From CAYVIB01 sp964451365 (lineage in GTDB: Bacteria > Pseudomonadota > Gammaproteobacteria > Pseudomonadales > Cellvibrionaceae), in the NCBI GenBank assembly GCA_964451365.1, contig CAYVIB010000024.1, forward strand, positions 24,420 through 88,419: 64,000 nucleotides of DNA, written 5' to 3'. Positions 7,535 through 16,661 of the stretch are shown here, one piece after another. Both the position numbers and the translations under genes were made by a program. Each line of letters starts with the position of its first letter. The first letter of the stretch is position 1. The notes below the pieces were generated by a model. That model did no database searches. It was not told where the DNA came from and was given only the letters and a program-made list of their open reading frames with translations.

Positions 7535-9994
7535 TTGTTTGCTGTTGTGAAGCAACTGGTATTGCGTGTCAGCACAATCAGTTTGCGGGGAATACTTCTT
7601 ATTGCCGGCCTCGTCATGACGCTTATCCCCTGGCACTCCGAGAGAGTCGGTGCCGTGGATGAGGGTCTGTTGCGCTTTGGCAGCTATCTGCTGGAAACGC
7701 CGAAAGGGTCATCCGGCACCGCCGTGGTCGAAATTCCGCGCGAGGAGCTGGACATCTGGCAGCAGGATATCAACCGGGCCGGACGCTTTGCCGCTTTGCT
7801 TTCCAATATCCTGCACAGCCCCAACACCCTGGTGGGCGTGCTGTTCGATCAACCCATGGATGCCCGCAACGGGGTTGCCGATAACCTGATCGAAACCGTC
7901 ACCGCCTCCGCCGAAACACCGGGAGACGAATTGAAAGCGCTGCGGGCACTGGTTCAGCGTAAGCAGTTCCTGCTGGAATTTCTCCATAGCGACCGGGTGG
8001 TGCTGGGTGTATCCGGTGGGGCGTTCGATGGCCAAAAATCGATTTCCATCCGGGAAGGTGTCCTGGCCCCTGTGCCTTATCCCGTCAGGAAGTGGTACTG
8101 GTACAACCCGAACCTGGGCGAACAGCAGGTCCAATTCCCCCGCCCGTCCATCGATCATTACCCCATCCTGATGAGCGGCACCACCGGGCAATATGCTGTG
8201 ATTCCGGCCGGTGAGAGCGACAGCCTCGGCGGTTTTCTTACCTATTATCTTTATGCTTTTCAGCGGTTCAAGGATGGCTCGTCGGACGCAAGCGCCCGCC
8301 TGGTCTGGCAGCAGGATGCGGGAGTCACCATCGGCGGAATGCTGTTGCCAACATCGCCGGCGGGCAAAGTCATTCCGCTGTATGGGCTGACGGAACGAAT
8401 GACGCCCCCCATTGATGTGATGTCGATTGAAGATGCCCTGGCGCGGGGCGCGTTTCCGGACAAAGTCTTTCTCGCGGCCGCGGGCGATGAGCTTGCGCTT
8501 AAGATGGCCGCCGCCGCGGTAAGCGTGGAGCGCGGCGCGGTTATCCATACCCCCTGGTGGCACCTGCCGGTTAACCGCATACTGCTGTTGCTGCTGACGC
8601 TTTACATCGTTTTTATCATTCCCCGTGTGGTGGCCCTGTCGGGGGTGCTGATCACTGTATTGATTGTGTTTATCCTGCTGGTGGTCCAAATTGGTGCCGA
8701 GGCGACCCAGAAGCTCTGGTTGCCGTTTGCCGCTCCCATGCTCTGGGCTATTGTCGGACATGTTTTGATCTGGGTGTGGCGGCTGCGGGAGGCAGGTTGG
8801 CAGGCACTGTCCCAGCGGGCGGATGACGCCTGCCTGGACCAGGCAAATTCCCTGTTCGAACGGGGGCAGTTGGAGCGGGCGGTGGAGGTAATCAAACCGT
8901 CAGCCACCAGCGAAGCCCAATTGCGCCTCTTCTACAACATTAGCAGTGCCCATGCCAGCAAACGCCAGTACAAACAGGCGGTGGATGTGTTGAAGGAAAT
9001 CACCGCGCGCAAATCCCGCTATCGCGACGTGGAGCAGAAAATCGAGGCGCTGATGCCGATGATTTCAGCCAACGAGCGGGCCTTTGAGAAAACCCAGGTT
9101 ATCGATGCAACGGTAATGCTGGATCAACCCCTTATCGACCGGCCGCGCCTGGGGCGATACGAAATACGTGAGGAACTGGGGCGGGGAGCGATGGGCACCG
9201 TTTATCTGGGATACGACCCGAGAATTTCCCGTCAGGTGGCAATTAAAACCCTGAGTTACAACCAGTTCCAGGCGAAGGAACTGGACCAGATCAAATTGCG
9301 TTTCTTTCGCGAGGCGGAGGCGGCGGGGCGGCTGAACCACCCCAACATCGTCTCGGTGTTCGATGTGGGGGAGGAAAACGATCTGGCATTTATCGCCATG
9401 GATTTCGCCGAGGGTAAACCCCTGAGCGAGTTTGCCGAGGGTGACAATCTGCTGCCGGTGTTTGAGGTGTATCGCATTATTTGCGATGTGGCACAGGCGT
9501 TGGAATATGCGCACAGCAACAATATTGTTCACCGGGATATCAAGCCCGGCAATATTATGTACAACCCTTCACCCTACCAGTTGAAAGTCACCGATTTTGG
9601 TATTGCCCGCCTGATCGATGATTCGCGCACCAGTACCGGAGAAATTCTCGGCAGTCCCCTCTATATGGCGCCGGAACAGTTGAAAGGTAAAAAAGTGGAT
9701 CATACGGCGGATATTTTCAGTCTGGGAGTGACTTTTTATCAGTTGCTCTGCGGGCAACTGCCATTCGACGGAAATAACCTGGCGAGCCTCACCTACGAAA
9801 TCATTCACGGCAAACATAAAAGTGTGCGTGCCGTCAGAAAGGATCTGCCGACCAGTGCCTCCCGAATCGTTAACCAGGCACTGCAGAAAAATGCCGAGGA
9901 CCGTTACGAGTCCGCGGGTGAAATGGCCCTCGTGTTGAAAAAGGCGATCAAACGTGATTTCGCGCACGAAGCCAAGCGCGCCGGTTATTTATAG
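7535..9994 (+). CDS. CHASE2-like sensor Ser/Thr protein kinase
   Basis: An 819 aa transmembrane kinase. One membrane helix near residues 10-30 precedes a periplasmic CHASE2-like domain (to about 345). Three hydrophobic segments (about 350-415) follow, then a helical TPR-like linker, and the kinase domain from Tyr542 to about 805. Kinase motifs are complete: GRGAMG glycine loop, VAIK with Lys571, HRDIKPGN with catalytic Asp668, DFG Asp687 and MAPEQ. TTG at 7535 is chosen because GGAGG lies 10 bases upstream; upstream in-frame ATG codons fall inside the structured element and would add 57 unrelated residues. It is flanked by two FHA genes, the usual partners of such kinases. The substrate is not identifiable. 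PP2C activity is not in this cluster; a PP2C-kinase fusion lies at the end of the window. Confidence 0.88.
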   Translation: MFAVVKQLVLRVSTISLRGILLIAGLVMTLIPWHSERVGAVDEGLLRFGSYLLETPKGSSGTAVVEIPREELDIWQQDINRAGRFAALLSNILHSPNTLVGVLFDQPMDARNGVADNLIETVTASAETPGDELKALRALVQRKQFLLEFLHSDRVVLGVSGGAFDGQKSISIREGVLAPVPYPVRKWYWYNPNLGEQQVQFPRPSIDHYPILMSGTTGQYAVIPAGESDSLGGFLTYYLYAFQRFKDGSSDASARLVWQQDAGVTIGGMLLPTSPAGKVIPLYGLTERMTPPIDVMSIEDALARGAFPDKVFLAAAGDELALKMAAAAVSVERGAVIHTPWWHLPVNRILLLLLTLYIVFIIPRVVALSGVLITVLIVFILLVVQIGAEATQKLWLPFAAPMLWAIVGHVLIWVWRLREAGWQALSQRADDACLDQANSLFERGQLERAVEVIKPSATSEAQLRLFYNISSAHASKRQYKQAVDVLKEITARKSRYRDVEQKIEALMPMISANERAFEKTQVIDATVMLDQPLIDRPRLGRYEIREELGRGAMGTVYLGYDPRISRQVAIKTLSYNQFQAKELDQIKLRFFREAEAAGRLNHPNIVSVFDVGEENDLAFIAMDFAEGKPLSEFAEGDNLLPVFEVYRIICDVAQALEYAHSNNIVHRDIKPGNIMYNPSPYQLKVTDFGIARLIDDSRTSTGEILGSPLYMAPEQLKGKKVDHTADIFSLGVTFYQLLCGQLPFDGNNLASLTYEIIHGKHKSVRAVRKDLPTSASRIVNQALQKNAEDRYESAGEMALVLKKAIKRDFAHEAKRAGYL

Positions 9995-10091
9995 TGATGC
10001 CGACAGTGCCAACGGTCATGGGGTAAGAGTCCAATAGCGGTGGAAGATATAGCGCCGGCGGCCATATGCGATAGCAAAAGGTAAAAAAGTT

Positions 10092-10439
10092 ATGGCGATT
10101 TTAGCTCAACTGATGGACGACGTTGTCGTCCATAAATTCGAATTGGCCAAAGACGAATTTCGCCTCGGCCGGCACCCCGACAATGATGTTGTGATCGATG
10201 ATGGCGCGGTGAGCGGCAAGCACGCGTTGATCAGCGTAAAACCCAACGCACATTTTCCACAGTTCAAGGAATTTTATATCCAGGACCTGGGCAGCACCAA
10301 CGGGACTTATTTAAACGAGCTGCGGATAAAAGGCATCAAGCGTCTGCATCACAACGATGTGGTAAGAGTTGCGTGGAACAAATTTAAATTTATCGACGAC
10401 AAGGAGGCCGACCTGGAGGCCACCCTGCATATGTTGTGA
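10092..10439 (+). CDS. FHA domain protein
   Basis: A 115 aa single FHA domain protein, second in the kinase cluster. Motifs: LGRHPDNDVVID, VSGKHALI and IQDLGSTNGTYLN. It lies 97 bp downstream of the kinase and is followed by a hairpin terminator, so kinase and FHA gene probably share a transcript. It differs clearly in sequence from the FHA protein at 6854-7207, so the two may read different phosphothreonines. No further domain is present. Confidence 0.9.
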   Translation: MAILAQLMDDVVVHKFELAKDEFRLGRHPDNDVVIDDGAVSGKHALISVKPNAHFPQFKEFYIQDLGSTNGTYLNELRIKGIKRLHHNDVVRVAWNKFKFIDDKEADLEATLHML

Positions 10440-10463
10440 GGTTTGAGCTAAGGGTTTGGATAT

Positions 10464-10486
10464 GAAGCCGATTATGAGTCGGCTTC
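10464..10486 (+). terminator. Hairpin terminator after the kinase/FHA cluster
   Basis: An 8 bp perfect stem with a 7-base loop, followed on the plus strand by a pyrimidine-rich stretch. It overlaps the last codons of the convergent RNase II gene. Confidence 0.55.
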
Positions 10487-12445
10487 GGCTTTCTCTTCTT
10501 TGTGCTCTTTTATTTCACCGGCCGGAGCAAACGCGATACGCCGTTTATTCATATCCACGCTGCTTACTTTGACTTCCACTTCGGTATCCAGTTTATAAAC
10601 CACACTATCCACTTCCAGGGTCATCCGTTTCGCGTCGTATTTTTTCTCTTTTTTCTTGGGAAACAGGACAAAACCGTCGATGCCGAATTCATTCAAGCGA
10701 ACCCCGAAACCCTGTTGGGTAACGATGCGCACTTTGCCTTTTCCTTGGTAGCCGATAAGCCCCAGTGTGTACTGGCAGATCAGCCACTGGTAAAGCGCCC
10801 GGTCCGCCTGCCTGCAATGTTGCAATACTTCCTGCAGGTTTTCCAGTGCGGCTTGCGGAAATTTCACTGACGGCTGGTTTTCAATGATCGACAAAATCGC
10901 CCAGTGATTAAACAAATCGGCGAAGCGGCGTATGGGCGACGTGATGGTGGCGTAATGTGGCAATCCCATGCCCAGGTGTGGTCCCGGCTGCAGTGAGAGC
11001 GAACTGGTTTGCATCATACGGCGAAGCGGGGAGAGCAGTTCCTTTTTATCCGGCTGGCTCTCGAGGCTTTTCAGCAGGCGAAGGTGTTCGTTTACTTCAT
11101 TCAGGTCAACCCCGGTTTCAACCTGCTCTTCCTTTAACAGCGCTCTGACTTCGCCCAGGCGGTCCTCCCGAAAACCATTGTGTACTGTGTAAATACCTCT
11201 GCCGTGTTCCTGTAAAAACTGTCCGGCACACAAGTTAGCTGCCAGCATGGCTTCCTCGACAATGCGGTGGGCGATGCCGCGGTTACGGGCGGTAATTTTT
11301 TCAATTTTGCCGCGGTTGTCGAGACGAATATCGTAATCGTCCTGCTCATGGCCGAGAATGCAGTTTTCCTCGCGATACTTCAGGCGCTGGTTGGCCCAAT
11401 CGCCTAACAATTGCAGCATGTTCTTTATATCTTCCGGCAATTCGTCGCGGGTTTCACTGCTGCCGTCGAGGAGGGATGAAACACCCACGTAGCTGAGTTT
11501 GTGCCTGGACTGTATCAGCGCCCGGACAAAACCATACCCGGAGATGTTGGCGTTTTTATCGAATTGAATATGACAGACAATAGCGGGGCGGTTTTTTCCC
11601 TCTACAAGGGAAAAGCAATCATTTGCCAACTCGTCCGGCAGCATCGGCAGGATGCCACCCAGGAAATAACAGCTCTGGCCGTTTTGCTCCGCGCTTTTGG
11701 CCAGGGGAGAATTGGGCTGAATAAAACTCGCCGGGTCGGCAATGGCGACATGCAGGGTTATTCCATCCGGGGTGCGTTCAACCGCCAGCGCGTCGTCCAT
11801 ATCCCGGGTGGAAGCCGAATCGATAGTGACAAAGGGAAGGTGGGTCAGGTCCTCGCGCGCACCGAATTCTTCCCGCGCAAATTGCTCGACAATGGTTTGG
11901 GTTTGTTGTTTTTGTTGTTTGCCGGGTTTGCGGTTAAGGCCGTATTCCGCCAATGTGTATTTGTATTCGATATAGTTCTCATCCGGGAAACCTATCCGTT
12001 CAACCACATTTGCCTGGGCCTTGCCATCCTTGTAAGGATGACGGATCACTTCCGCCACCACCAGTTCATTTTCCCTGCTGCCCGAGCGGTTTTTGGGCGG
12101 AACGAAAATCCACCGGTTGATGTGCGCTGCCTGCGGCACAATAAAATGCCCCGCGCCCTTTACCTGGTATTTGCCGATAAAACGTTTTAAGGGGGATTCA
12201 AGCAGGGCTTCGAAACTGGCTTCCAGTTGATCCTTTTCATTTTTTGTCAGACTGACTTTAAGCTTGTCTCCCGGCAGGACATGTTGCATCTTCTCCGGTG
12301 ACAGGAAGGCGTCGCGTCCATCCTCCAGCCGTACAAACCCGAACCGCCCCGACGTACTTGCGACAGTGCCGGTGGCGTATTCTTTCGAGGCTTTTATTTC
12401 AGCTTTGAGTTGGGATAACTGCGAGAGGGTATTTTTGTCTAACAT
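10472..12445 (-). CDS. rnb: RNase II family 3'-5' exoribonuclease
   Basis: A 657 aa RNB-family exoribonuclease, close to the length of E. coli RNase II (644 aa) and shorter than RNase R. An N-terminal OB/cold-shock-like region (TGTVASTSGRFGFVRLEDG) precedes the RNB catalytic domain, where TIDSASTRDMDDALAVE carries the metal-binding Asp cluster. The C-terminal S1 domain includes VRIVTQQGFGVRLNEFGIDG and ends in a short Lys/Glu tail. Expected role: processive degradation of single-stranded RNA from the 3' end in the cytoplasm. It is monocistronic, convergent with the FHA gene. RNase R is less likely because the long N-terminal HTH and basic C-terminal tail of RNase R are missing. Confidence 0.88.
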   Translation of the reverse strand: MLDKNTLSQLSQLKAEIKASKEYATGTVASTSGRFGFVRLEDGRDAFLSPEKMQHVLPGDKLKVSLTKNEKDQLEASFEALLESPLKRFIGKYQVKGAGHFIVPQAAHINRWIFVPPKNRSGSRENELVVAEVIRHPYKDGKAQANVVERIGFPDENYIEYKYTLAEYGLNRKPGKQQKQQTQTIVEQFAREEFGAREDLTHLPFVTIDSASTRDMDDALAVERTPDGITLHVAIADPASFIQPNSPLAKSAEQNGQSCYFLGGILPMLPDELANDCFSLVEGKNRPAIVCHIQFDKNANISGYGFVRALIQSRHKLSYVGVSSLLDGSSETRDELPEDIKNMLQLLGDWANQRLKYREENCILGHEQDDYDIRLDNRGKIEKITARNRGIAHRIVEEAMLAANLCAGQFLQEHGRGIYTVHNGFREDRLGEVRALLKEEQVETGVDLNEVNEHLRLLKSLESQPDKKELLSPLRRMMQTSSLSLQPGPHLGMGLPHYATITSPIRRFADLFNHWAILSIIENQPSVKFPQAALENLQEVLQHCRQADRALYQWLICQYTLGLIGYQGKGKVRIVTQQGFGVRLNEFGIDGFVLFPKKKEKKYDAKRMTLEVDSVVYKLDTEVEVKVSSVDMNKRRIAFAPAGEIKEHKEEKAEADS

Positions 12446-12766
12446 TTAATCAGTCCGAAGTCTCAGGCCGGTGATTCTAACAGAACGCTGTTGTAAGTTG
12501 GATCGTTTCAGGCGTCCCGCTGTCTGGGTACGGGAATGAAATATTGTAACCAAAGTGTTGCCCTCAAAACGTGCATTATATACGGATAAGCGAGTGATAC
12601 CGGTGCCCGTGGGCAAGACCGGCATTTTGCGTGGTTTCAGGTTGATAATCAAATAAATCCGGTGTGGGTTTGAAGCGGGTTTTGGTACAGTGCCGCGCGG
12701 AAATTCCTTGCGGGTATATGAACGACTATACTCTGAAGTAAATAATTGTAATGTGGTAGGCCTTTA
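12446..12766. other. Intergenic region between rnb and the secreted AstE-like gene
   Basis: A 321 bp divergent spacer. A hairpin at 12600-12622 (CCGGT and GCCC stems) and a TATACT hexamer near 12734 are visible. No protein in the stretch shows family features. It probably holds both promoters, but no clear -35 element can be defended. Confidence 0.35.
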
Positions 12767-14437
12767 ATGTTGGCGGATGCGCAACCAGTTAAAAAAAAGC
12801 GGAAGCGATTTGTGGGTCTTTTTTTCCCGCGAGTTTTTGTATTTTTAACCGCGGCTGTGTCGGGTAGTGCCGTACTGGCGGAAACAGAAAAAAATCTGCA
12901 GGTGAATCAAGCGTCCCAGGGGAGGGAACAGCAGGCGCAAGAACAGCGGTCACAAGAACAACAGAGCATACCGTCACCCGTCCCGAGCCTGGCGGAAAAC
13001 ATAGACCTGAAAGAGGTTGTCATCCAGCCCCTGGGAGAGGAGGAGTTGCCGGAAGTCCCGGCGAAACAAGCGGAATCCGGAGAAGCCAAATCCGTGGCCA
13101 AACCGGAAAATGCCGGGGAGGCAACCGGTTCGCTCAAAGAGCAGGCGACCGCTACCCCCGAACAGGAAAAAGAAACCGCTGTTGCCGATTCCGTTTCGGG
13201 CGAAGCGGAAGCTGAATCAAAAACACCTTTAACGTCCCTGCTGACCACCGTAACGGAGCCGGAAAAGCCGGCAAAATTGCCGCTGGTTCTGCTGGATGCG
13301 GAAGTGCCTCCCGGCACCTCCACACGACTTGCCTGGACCCCCAAAATGTCCTTTATGGGAATTGCCGCGCCGACGGCAGTATTGGTCATCAATGGTGTCA
13401 AGGACGGGCCGACCCTGTGCCTGACAGGTGCGGTGCACGGTGATGAACTCAACGGCATAGAAATCATACGGCACGTGGTCTACAACATTGACCCGCGGGA
13501 ACTGTCGGGCGCGGTAATCGGCGTGCCCATCGTCAACCTGCAGGGTTTCCGCCGGTCGTCGCGTTATCTGCCGGATCGACGGGACCTGAACCGCTATTTT
13601 CCAGGGAATCCCGACGGTAGTTCCGCTTCGCGTATAGCCCATTCCTTTTTTGAGGAAGTGGTGTCGCACTGCGATATGCTGGTCGATATCCACACCGGGT
13701 CATTCCACCGGACCAACCTGCCGCAGGTAAGAGCTGATCTGGCTTATCCCAATGTCAAAGAGTTGGCCAAGGGCATGGGTGCGATTGTGGTGGTACAAAG
13801 CAAGGGGCACCCGGGCAGTTTGCGCCGGGCGGCGGTGGAGGCGGGCATTACCGCTATCACGCTGGAGGCTGGTCAGCCCCACGAACTGCAAAAATCGGCG
13901 GTGAACCACGGTACCAAAAGCCTGGAAAACCTGATGGATTCGCTGGGCATGCTCAAGCGCCGCAGTTTTTGGGAGATCAAGGCGGAACCCATTTATTACA
14001 GCTCCCGCTGGGTGCGTGCGACCCAGGGCGGCATATTGTTCAGCAATGTGGAATTGGGAGACCGGGTGAAGGAGGGTGACCTGCTGGGTACGGTAACGGA
14101 CCCAATCACCAATATGCGTGCAAATATTACCGCGCCGGCGGACGGTCGCGTAATCGGGATGGCGCTTAACCAGGTAATGTACCCCGGTTTTGCCGCCTAC
14201 CATATTGGCCTCCAGGCCACGGCGGAAGAAGCGGTGGAAAAGGCCACAGAACTTGAAGCTGGGGATCTTCTGGATGCGGGCGTTGATGGGGACGATCCGG
14301 ATGAAGTGATCGATGTCCCAGCCGGGGCCGTGGGGGCGAATACTCCTCCGCCGAAAAAGAAAGAGCCGGATGGCAAGGCCGCTAATGCCGCGCCCGAGCC
14401 CCTGGACCGTTTCGGCGTGCTGGAAGATTCCGAGTAG
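12767..14437 (+). CDS. Secreted/periplasmic AstE/aspartoacylase-like protein with low-complexity N-terminus
   Basis: A 556 aa protein. A basic N-terminus (KKKRKR) and a hydrophobic segment (FFPRVFVFLTAAVSGSA) form a signal peptide or anchor. About 130 residues rich in Glu, Gln, Ala and Lys follow. The M14/AstE domain begins near residue 180, with zinc motifs AVHGDE and LVDIHT and the LPDRRDLNRYFPG signature. After the beta domain there is an acidic tail with a Pro-Lys patch. It is a paralogue of the 5493-6563 product but placed outside the cytoplasm. Substrate unknown. The stop codon TAG is the edge of a REP palindrome shared with the convergent gene. Confidence 0.83.
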   Translation: MLADAQPVKKKRKRFVGLFFPRVFVFLTAAVSGSAVLAETEKNLQVNQASQGREQQAQEQRSQEQQSIPSPVPSLAENIDLKEVVIQPLGEEELPEVPAKQAESGEAKSVAKPENAGEATGSLKEQATATPEQEKETAVADSVSGEAEAESKTPLTSLLTTVTEPEKPAKLPLVLLDAEVPPGTSTRLAWTPKMSFMGIAAPTAVLVINGVKDGPTLCLTGAVHGDELNGIEIIRHVVYNIDPRELSGAVIGVPIVNLQGFRRSSRYLPDRRDLNRYFPGNPDGSSASRIAHSFFEEVVSHCDMLVDIHTGSFHRTNLPQVRADLAYPNVKELAKGMGAIVVVQSKGHPGSLRRAAVEAGITAITLEAGQPHELQKSAVNHGTKSLENLMDSLGMLKRRSFWEIKAEPIYYSSRWVRATQGGILFSNVELGDRVKEGDLLGTVTDPITNMRANITAPADGRVIGMALNQVMYPGFAAYHIGLQATAEEAVEKATELEAGDLLDAGVDGDDPDEVIDVPAGAVGANTPPPKKKEPDGKAANAAPEPLDRFGVLEDSE

Positions 14438-14463
14438 GGGCGGACACATGGGCCTGCCCCTAC
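14434..14463. repeat. REP palindrome supplying two stop codons
   Basis: A 30 bp REP-type palindrome of the GTAGGGGC...GCCCCTAC family. The TAG at 14435-14437 ends the plus-strand AstE-like gene, and the complementary TAG at 14460-14462 ends the minus-strand PD40 protein gene. It may also serve as a bidirectional terminator. Confidence 0.8.
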
Positions 14464-15992
14464 ATATCAATTTTGGTGTTGCTGACGAACGCCACGTACT
14501 TCCCATCCGGTGACCAACTCGGCACATTAATCGTACCCTGACCGCCGTAAATATAGGCCACAACTTTCGGCTCCCCGCCTTCAATCGGCATCAGCCGCAG
14601 GTAAACGGGGCGATAAAACGGATGACTGGCAGGGTCGATATCGTCCATGTAGGACAGCATCATTATCCATTTGCCGTCGGGAGAAACGTGCGGGAACCAA
14701 TTGTTGTACTTATCCGAGGTCATCCTGGTTTGCTCGCTGCCATCGGCTTTCATCCGCCAGATTTCCATGGTGCCGGTGCGCACCGAATTGAAGTAAATAT
14801 GCCTGCCATCCGGCGCGTATTCGGAGCCGTCATCCAGCGTTTTTAAATTCGTTAGCGGTGTTTCCTTGCCGGTTGCAATGTTTATTTTCCATATGTCCCA
14901 CTGGTCGTTGCGCTGGCCGGTAAAAATCAGGTTCTTGTCGTCCGGTGAAAACCCGTGCAGAAACGAATGACCGGCGCCTTTTTTGGTGATTTGTTTCGGT
15001 TTGTCACTGCCGGTCAGCGGTAGAAGATAGATGGTGGATTTTCTGTCGTCATCCGCAGCGTGATGGCTGATGGCAATCTGTTTGCCGTCCCACGACAAAA
15101 CATGATCGTTATTATTGTCGTTGGCAAATCCGGTATTTAAAACCGACTGTTTGCCGGTAGCCAGATCGTATTTATACAGCAAGCCTTTTTTGTTGTAGAT
15201 CAGTGTTTTTCCGTCGTGGGTCCAGTTGGGTGCCTGGATGGACTCCGGGTCCCGGTAGATAATTTTGCGTTTGCCGGTGGCGACTTCCATCAGCTCCAGG
15301 TTGCTGCCGATATAGTCCTGGTAGGGACGAAAATCCGGATCGGCCGGGCGAATAATCCTGACGTTGCTGAATTTTGCCTGCTCCATCACGTCGGCGTTGT
15401 GCGCGCAAACGGACAGGCCGACGTAAGGCTCCTGGCCAAGGTCAAGATTCTCCACTTGTGAAGTCACAAACGGCTCACCAAATTTTGCGACCGAAAGAAT
15501 ATAAGTATTGCCGCGTCGCTCCAGTTGGACGATTTGCGGTGCCTGGTAATCCGGTCTCGCCTCAAGCGTTTCACCGCCTTTTTCTTTGCGGTACTGCAAT
15601 GATATCAATCCGTCACCATGCAGAGTGGCGTTGACCTGCATGCCGTGTGGGTCGAGATCCCTGCGCACGGTCCAGCCGATTTTACGGTGCGGGTCCACAC
15701 CTTCGCCGATAAACTCCATGCGCGCCCGCACAATAAAGTCACCCTGGATTTTCGTCCATAGGTAATGAAACTCGTCGGTACCCGCCCACATGTTCGCGCC
15801 GGAACCGCCTATGGTATAAACCTGGTTCTCTTCGTCGTATTTAGCGAATCCCGGCTTTTTTACATTGCCGATATCGCCGTGGGAGTCGAACTCGCCCAGT
15901 GATTTAGTGCCGGCAAGAGCCGGGCATATTACAACAAAAAGCGAACCGCATAGTGACACGGAAAACAGAAACCTTCTGATTATTATATTCAT
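14460..15992 (-). CDS. Secreted TolB-like PD40-repeat protein
   Basis: A 510 aa exported protein of unknown role. A signal peptide (FLFSVSLCGSLFVVICPALA) is followed by a concanavalin-like beta-sandwich (about residues 30-220; EFHYLWTKIQGDFIVRAR), as found in DUF1349-type domains. The C-terminal half is a beta-propeller of PD40/WD40-like repeats, seen as NWTHDGKTLIY, GFSPDDKNLIF, EYAPDGRHIYF, HVSPDGKWIMM and SWSPDGKYVAF. ATG at 15992 is chosen because it directly precedes the signal peptide; the frame is open further upstream. Such two-domain proteins occur in polysaccharide-degrading bacteria and are often called TolB-like or biopolymer-binding proteins. Its last two codons, ATG TAG, come from a REP edge. 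Confidence 0.8.
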   Translation of the reverse strand: MNIIIRRFLFSVSLCGSLFVVICPALAGTKSLGEFDSHGDIGNVKKPGFAKYDEENQVYTIGGSGANMWAGTDEFHYLWTKIQGDFIVRARMEFIGEGVDPHRKIGWTVRRDLDPHGMQVNATLHGDGLISLQYRKEKGGETLEARPDYQAPQIVQLERRGNTYILSVAKFGEPFVTSQVENLDLGQEPYVGLSVCAHNADVMEQAKFSNVRIIRPADPDFRPYQDYIGSNLELMEVATGKRKIIYRDPESIQAPNWTHDGKTLIYNKKGLLYKYDLATGKQSVLNTGFANDNNNDHVLSWDGKQIAISHHAADDDRKSTIYLLPLTGSDKPKQITKKGAGHSFLHGFSPDDKNLIFTGQRNDQWDIWKINIATGKETPLTNLKTLDDGSEYAPDGRHIYFNSVRTGTMEIWRMKADGSEQTRMTSDKYNNWFPHVSPDGKWIMMLSYMDDIDPASHPFYRPVYLRLMPIEGGEPKVVAYIYGGQGTINVPSWSPDGKYVAFVSNTKIDM

Positions 15993-16661
15993 GTTGGAAT
16001 GCCTGTTGTTTCGTGAGTATTGATAAAAAAACGAGTTGAATAAAGTATTCTTAACACAGCCAATGTGAAAAGGTCGTGAGATTTTTAGCAAATGGGGGAG
16101 CGGTACCCAAATATTCACTTAGTTTTCACGCAACAGTTGATAGTTTTCCGTATACTTGAATTGCAGTTGCCAGTTCTGTGTGTGGTCGGCTTCCGGCTGC
16201 AGTTTCGCAATGCAATCCAGGTCGAATGATCGGGCGAACGTTTGCCGAAATTTTTATTGGTTTCGCCGGGTCTATTCTGATCTTTTTTTTATTTCCAACT
16301 GAACTTGCAACTCCCAATACGTTTACAACGTATCGTATATTTAGGGGCGGAAAGCGACTTGTGCGCTTTCCGTTTTTTTTTCGTAAAAAAATAGTATTTA
16401 ACTGGTGCAGAACAGTGAGCATTAATTCATTGTTCTGCCGAACCTTCTGTAAGTTTCAACTTAACTGCTTGCCTACAGCTATTAACCTGAAAATTAAACA
16501 GATCGTCCTGATCTATTTAATTGTCGTCCGGTAAAACCTGGCGTAACCCAACATGTCTGAATGCCGGGTTAATAGAAGCTTCATTATTAACAATATTTAC
16601 TTTTAGCGGGTACAACGGCAGAGCAATGTTGATTTTGCGCCAAAATAGTCGTTACACCACA
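15993..16661. other. 669 bp region without a protein gene; candidate small RNA
   Basis: No convincing coding sequence is present on either strand; short open frames have no family features and one crosses a terminator. A strong intrinsic terminator on the plus strand at 16348-16381 has no gene upstream on that strand. A TATACT hexamer at 16151-16156 could be a -10 element. A transcript of roughly 200 bases between the two would be a small RNA; this is inference. Confidence 0.4.
16348..16381 (+). terminator. Orphan rho-independent terminator
   Basis: A perfect 9 bp GC-rich stem (16348-16356 with 16364-16372), 7-base loop, and nine consecutive T. The nearest upstream gene is on the opposite strand, so it must end an unannotated plus-strand transcript. 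Confidence 0.85.

Noticed and set aside
7709..8761. 350-codon open frame opposite the kinase gene
   Set aside because: Antisense to CHASE2 and membrane segments, His/Arg/Gln-rich, with no start signal.
16178..16534. 118-codon frame in the region before trmL
   Set aside because: It crosses a strong intrinsic terminator and has no family features.
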